8,707 bases of DNA from Planctomycetaceae bacterium (GTDB lineage Bacteria > Planctomycetota > Planctomycetia > Pirellulales > Thermoguttaceae). The stretch spans positions 1 to 8,707 of the forward strand of contig WRMR01000190.1 in the NCBI GenBank assembly GCA_009776995.1, written 5' to 3'. Numbering within the stretch: the first letter of the stretch is position 1; each line of letters begins with the position of its first letter. The position numbers and the translations under genes are program-made. This document shows, piece by piece, positions 5,220 to 8,707 of this stretch. A model generated the notes under the pieces. That model worked only from the letters and a program-made list of their open reading frames with translations, was not told the DNA's origin and searched no databases.

Positions 5220-6374
5220 CTATTGCCCCAAAGCAAGAGCGTATTGATAGACGGCGCGGTGCAGGCGTTCCCAGTCGTTCCCGAAGACACTTTCAAAATC
5301 GCTGAGCCGTGTTTCCCGGTCATTAGGAATAAAAGGTTGCTTTTCTGAGATGATTTTCAGGTACTGGACCAACCTGTCGCTGTGTTTTGCATTGAGAAAG
5401 TGCATCATGGTCCAGCAGGTCGCATAGGAATCCAGCAACGCATCGCCGCCCGTGAGACGGAACGTGTCGTCACTTTCGACCAGTTGCCGCACAGGTTCCT
5501 GCGGTTCACGTTTGGTAAAGTAGCGATAAAAGTGATTCAGCCGTGTTTGATTGACCTTGATGTCGGATGACCAGGCTTTGACTGTGTTGAAATCCGGTGT
5601 TTCGTAAAGTGTTGCGATCCCCTCGCTGACCCAGATTGGACAGGCTGCGTAACGTTGAAACATGCCGCTGTTGTAGGAAATCTGATGTGCCGCCTCATGT
5701 ACAAAAGTCGAAACCAACTTTGCCGATTCGGGACGCGACATGATTTCCCGGATACGCTGGTTCATTGAACCGCGAATACCGCCATAGTTTTCTCCTCCGG
5801 TCAGATCGTAAAACACGATGCGGTTACTCTGTTGGTTGTAATAAGCACTGATCTGCGTGACTGCCGGGCCGACTTCATCGCGGGTGCATTGGACGAAATT
5901 GCCGTAGTCCGCAAAAATCACCGCAACCAGCGAGAATTCCGGCTCGGACAGATCGAAGCCTTTTGCCCGCCAGTGTTCGAGAAAGGCCGTATCGAGTTGT
6001 TCGAGCAGTTCGCCACACCAGGTTGCATAAGCAACTGTCGTGTCGAAGACGATCATGTAACGTTTCGTTTCAAGAATGCGGAACTCTTTCGGGAAGTCGG
6101 CCTTGATCCGTTTTTTCATTTCGTCCCGCGAACAGGGTTCAAACGCAACGTCGTCGGACCATTGTTCGATAACGTCTTTCGGCTGAATTATGCGCCAGTA
6201 ACCGTCGCGTTCTTCAAGCACAAAGTTCCCGCCGGTGTCATGTTGGATAATACGGCCGTTGCGTGTGACTTTATGCCCCTTTTCACGGAACGTTACGTAA
6301 TCGAGTGCAAATGCCGGTGCAAGAAACGTTACGGCAAAGCATGTCGAAAACAAGGTCAGGATAAAACGTGCCAT
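5220..6374 (-). CDS. DUF1570-type putative secreted zinc metallopeptidase
   Basis: 384 aa from the ATG at 6374. This start gives a classic signal peptide (MARFILTLFSTCFAVTFLAPAFA, quoted in two parts: MARFILTLFS and TCFAVTFLAPAFA) with an A-x-A cleavage site before LDYV. An ATG at 6404 (ten more residues) and a TTG at 6467 are in-frame alternatives; none has a clear ribosome binding site. After the signal comes a small beta domain (about 25-75: REKGHKVTRNGRIIQHD, VLEERDGYWRIIQPKDVI) common in planctomycete secreted proteins. The catalytic-type domain follows. HEAAH at 226-230 supplies the HExxH motif, and E251 in WVSEGIATLYE is 20 residues further on, a gluzincin-like third ligand. Substrate is unknown; activity is inferred from motifs only. 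Probably acts outside the cytoplasmic membrane. First gene of a tight pair with apbE. Confidence 0.8.
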   Translation of the reverse strand: MARFILTLFSTCFAVTFLAPAFALDYVTFREKGHKVTRNGRIIQHDTGGNFVLEERDGYWRIIQPKDVIEQWSDDVAFEPCSRDEMKKRIKADFPKEFRILETKRYMIVFDTTVAYATWCGELLEQLDTAFLEHWRAKGFDLSEPEFSLVAVIFADYGNFVQCTRDEVGPAVTQISAYYNQQSNRIVFYDLTGGENYGGIRGSMNQRIREIMSRPESAKLVSTFVHEAAHQISYNSGMFQRYAACPIWVSEGIATLYETPDFNTVKAWSSDIKVNQTRLNHFYRYFTKREPQEPVRQLVESDDTFRLTGGDALLDSYATCWTMMHFLNAKHSDRLVQYLKIISEKQPFIPNDRETRLSDFESVFGNDWERLHRAVYQYALALGQ

Positions 6375-6645
6375 GGCTGTTGACGGCTTGTGGTTCGTGG
6401 TCATGCGGAAACGGTGGCAAAAAAAACTCTGCTCAAAAGTCGGTTTTTCACGGAAAAAATAACGCAAATTTTTCGGCCAATCGGCCTTGTGTCACTTGCC
6501 GATCCTGTTTTTAATATTGCACAGATTTGAACGAAAAGCAAGGGCAAATCATCAAAAAATGGATTCCCAAACAAAAAAAGTGTATCTTCGGGTGAAGTAA
6601 AGGAGGAAGAGTTAGGAGTTTGGTCCAGTGGTTTGGAATTAAAAG

Positions 6646-6844
6646 TCAATCGTCCTTGTCGTGTTTTTCGAGGAGTTTTGCGGTGGAAGCGTTGGTGTTG
6701 GCGTTTTGTTGACTTGCGTGGCATCGAAGGCGGTCGGGGGTTGCGGCGACGTTTCGTGTATTTGCGAATCGGGACCAGCATGGCTAGAACCCGCAATGCC
6801 ATCGCCAACTCCTTCGGAGTCATGTCATGAAACATTTCCCAGTC
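6646..6844 (-). pseudogene. Transposase C-terminal remnant, frameshifted
   Basis: From about 6844 the minus strand reads DWEMFHDMTPKELAMALRVL, AMLVPIRKYTKRRRNPRPPS, MPRKSTKRQ. A shift of one base then gives NASTAKLLEKHDKDD followed by TGA at 6646-6648. The order (W-x-x-x-hydrophobic, M-T-P-x-E-L-A, basic proline-rich spacer, STAKLL near the stop) resembles the C-termini of IS4-like DDE transposases in planctomycetes, recalled from general knowledge of such proteins. The upstream catalytic part is absent and the two pieces lie in different frames, so this is a scar. I could not see terminal inverted repeats or target duplications. The single long open frame across this area (6401-6964) is not credible as a gene. 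Confidence 0.5.
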
Positions 6845-6910
6845 CCGTATTCGACAAAACCGCATCCAAGCAAAGTGGAAAAAGACGCTTTGAATTTCGT
6901 ACTTTTTACC

Positions 6911-6924
6911 CTGCATTCTGCATT
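6911..6924. repeat. Two exact copies of a 7-base unit
   Basis: CTGCATT CTGCATT (AATGCAG twice on the minus strand), placed immediately after the stop codon of the DUF1559 gene. It is too short to be significant alone, but such units can be remnants of longer short-tandem arrays. Confidence 0.35.
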
Positions 6925-8707
6925 TTATCTCACCCGTTCTTTTCCTGTGAGGACTCTCTCCCACACTTCCGGATCGAGTTTTTCCGAGAGGAACGTCACC
7001 GCGCCGTTTCGCAGGCCGACGTTTGCGCCGCCAGTGTGGTAGCTCCCGATGACGTTTTCAGATGATTCCGGCCTCCGGATATGGGGAGGCGGGTTGCCGT
7101 TGATGCCCGTTTTGGCTTCATCGAAGGTCACGTCAAACCCCGGGTTCATCCAGTTGCCCGGCGTACGGGTTTCGGCGATGAGAGCCATGCCGCCGCTTTC
7201 CGTGCCGAACCCGGACAACGTTTTACCGGTGCCGCTGCCGTCGAAGGGTGTTTCTTCGCCGAGGATCACGCAATAGCTTGTGTCGCCTGGTTGCATCCGG
7301 GTTTCGCAGGTCGGACAGCGATAGACGTCGGGAACACGCTCGTGAAACTGCCGATTGGACTCGCTGTCCCAGGGTTCATCGAGCCGGATTTGCCCGTACA
7401 GTTCGGCGAGTTCTGCGTCGCCCAGCCAGGGCAGTAGCAACACCCGCCAACTGTGAAGCGGTTTGTCGTCGGCGTCAACACTGAACGCGGGCGGCAGCGT
7501 GCCGTGTTCTGCGTAGTAAAGCAACATCGCCAGCGTGATCCGCTGCATGTTGCCGATACAGTCCAGGCGGTGTTTGGCTTTTTCCGCCGCATCGACTGCC
7601 GGGAACCACAACGACGCAAGAATGTCGATGAAAACCTCCGACCGTTTGTTCCGGCTGAAAATCGAACGGAACACTGACCCGGCAACGTTGCCGGTGGATG
7701 GTTTCTGAGCCGGTGGCTCCAGTTCTCCGCTGATGTATTGGTTCGCGCGGCTCATCACAACATTCCAGTTGTACGGCATATTGATCACAAAACGAAAAAC
7801 CATCGGCGGCATGGCATCTTCGGACGGCGACGGAATTCCCCTGGCATAATTCTGAAAGGTGTCCAAAACCAAAAAACGCTCACTTTCATGGGCTTGGTGC
7901 GCCGTCATGCCAAGCGACAGTTCCGATTGCAGTTGGATGAGACGCCGGATTTGTTCGGCGGTCGGTTGCGATTCCAGATTGTCGGCGATTCCTCCCGAAT
8001 AAGCGATGCCGTCAATGGCAATTCCAACAAGATAACTGACAAGAAGTCCCTGATTCTGGACATGCCGACCGAGCCGATGTGTCGCGATTTTGTCGGCAAT
8101 CGCACCGTCAATATCACCTTGTCCCAACCGGTAATGAAACCGTGCTTGAAATTCCCTCGCATAGTTGCGAAACTCTTGAATTGGAGGCAAGGAGAGTTCA
8201 ATGAGATGCTGTAACGACTCGTGACCTTCCGGCACAACCAACGGCTGACGAAACGCCGGTTTGCTTACCGCCTCGCTGACGATATCCAGTACGGGTGAAG
8301 TTTGTTCCAGCAACGGAGCCATCATCGAATAGTCTTCCAGTGTCCAAGGTTGTTCCATCACTCGACTGTAAAGCTCTCCTTCCAATTTGCCTGCTGCGTC
8401 ATTGTCGTTGGGATGGATTGTCTTTGCGTATTCCATCAAAAAAATTCCCCTGTTCATCAACTTCATGTCCGGCTTGTTGTCCGGGGGCAGGCCGAGTTTC
8501 TCGTAACCCTGTGCACGCAATGCGTCTTTGTCCAGGTCGTAACTTTTCCGCTCTTTGCTCTTGGGATCGAAGTAGGTTAGTTCGTACTCCGGCAGTCCGA
8601 GATGCCGCGCGATGATGCGGTAGCCGTTGTCATCGGTCTTCATTTCCGGCGGATAGCACATCTGCTCGTAAGCCTTGCAGTAGTCGATCCATTTGCCGTC
8701 GGCAGTG
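6925..8707 (-). CDS. DUF1559-domain protein, 5' end outside the window
   Basis: The frame is open to the right edge: 15 more codons (TADGKWIDYCKAYEQ) precede the ATG at 8661 and read like continuing protein, so the true start lies beyond 8707. Visible length is 593 aa; numbers below count from the 8661 Met. Residues 1-350 form a large, mostly helical region with no recognised domain (FRNYAREFQARFHYRLGQGD at 164-183; AIADKIATHRLGRH at 187-200). Residues 360-578 are DUF1559-like: LDCIGNMQRITLAMLLYYAE (366-385), LPPAFSVDADDKPLHSWRV (389-407), LLLPWLGDAEL, IRLDEPWDSESNRQF (425-439), CPTC (449-452) and YHTGGANVGLRNG (541-553). The last is the H-x9-DG motif with N in place of D. DUF1559 proteins usually begin with a type IV pilin-like N-terminus and then this domain; here it sits behind a long extension, with no pilin helix visible. 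Function unknown. The stop is TAA at 6925-6927. Confidence 0.85.
   Translation of the reverse strand, partial: TADGKWIDYCKAYEQMCYPPEMKTDDNGYRIIARHLGLPEYELTYFDPKSKERKSYDLDKDALRAQGYEKLGLPPDNKPDMKLMNRGIFLMEYAKTIHPNDNDAAGKLEGELYSRVMEQPWTLEDYSMMAPLLEQTSPVLDIVSEAVSKPAFRQPLVVPEGHESLQHLIELSLPPIQEFRNYAREFQARFHYRLGQGDIDGAIADKIATHRLGRHVQNQGLLVSYLVGIAIDGIAYSGGIADNLESQPTAEQIRRLIQLQSELSLGMTAHQAHESERFLVLDTFQNYARGIPSPSEDAMPPMVFRFVINMPYNWNVVMSRANQYISGELEPPAQKPSTGNVAGSVFRSIFSRNKRSEVFIDILASLWFPAVDAAEKAKHRLDCIGNMQRITLAMLLYYAEHGTLPPAFSVDADDKPLHSWRVLLLPWLGDAELAELYGQIRLDEPWDSESNRQFHERVPDVYRCPTCETRMQPGDTSYCVILGEETPFDGSGTGKTLSGFGTESGGMALIAETRTPGNWMNPGFDVTFDEAKTGINGNPPPHIRRPESSENVIGSYHTGGANVGLRNGAVTFLSEKLDPEVWERVLTGKERVR

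Noticed and set aside
6599..6606. AAAGGAGG on the plus strand, a perfect Shine-Dalgarno-like word
   Set aside because: No start codon at proper distance opens a credible frame; the nearby plus-strand frame (6633-6830) is a shadow of the transposase remnant.
6401..6964. 187-aa minus-strand frame between the DUF1559 and DUF1570 genes
   Set aside because: It merges the DUF1559 tail, a transposase remnant and an AT-rich leader. Only a piece of it resembles a protein, and that piece continues in another frame.
1..8707. CRISPR arrays, tRNA or rRNA genes
   Set aside because: No regularly spaced repeats and no tRNA-like cloverleaf or rRNA sequence was seen; tRNA absence by eye is not conclusive.

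Overview
The window looks like chromosomal DNA of a planctomycete. The main reason is the partial gene at the right edge. It carries a DUF1559-type domain with the phrases LHSWRVLLLPWL and IRLDEPWDSESNRQFH and an H-x9-(D/N)G C-terminus, a family hugely expanded in Planctomycetes. A DUF1570-type putative metallopeptidase, an ApbE with planctomycete-like wording and mostly absent Shine-Dalgarno sequences agree with this. Genus cannot be told from the sequence alone.

Layout, left to right. (1) 6-1607 (+): TrkH-type potassium uptake subunit with all four selectivity-filter loops. (2) 1644-2099 (-): D-aminoacyl-tRNA deacylase (dtd), convergent with trkH. (3) About 2100-2840: a 740-base gap with few genes. 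It holds a doubtful small cysteine-containing ORF with a good ribosome binding site, a low-complexity CTCTG/AGAG stretch, two 12-base inverted copies of GGGTGTAGTAAA and a very AT-rich promoter zone. (4) 2840-3801 (+): a two-gene module with a 4-base overlap. It pairs a Panacea-domain (DUF4065, SocA/PanA-like) antitoxin with a 130-aa unassigned protein that sits where the toxin should be. A near-consensus sigma-70 promoter (TTGAAA-N17-TATAAT) ends 6 bases before the antitoxin ATG, which predicts a leaderless mRNA. (5) 3817-4022 (-): a broken tyrosine recombinase C-terminus that directly abuts the apbE stop codon. (6) 4023-6374 (-): a tight pair, DUF1570 putative secreted metallopeptidase followed by ApbE flavin transferase. 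(7) 6646-6844 (-): a frameshifted transposase C-terminal remnant. (8) 6925 to the right edge (-): the DUF1559-containing protein, truncated by the window.

The housekeeping genes (trkH, dtd, apbE) appear intact. The centre (about 2200-4022) has the marks of an accessory insertion: lower GC, dispersed repeats, a toxin-antitoxin-like pair and an integrase scar. The candidate new biology is the Panacea module, whose putative toxin I cannot assign to a named family with certainty.
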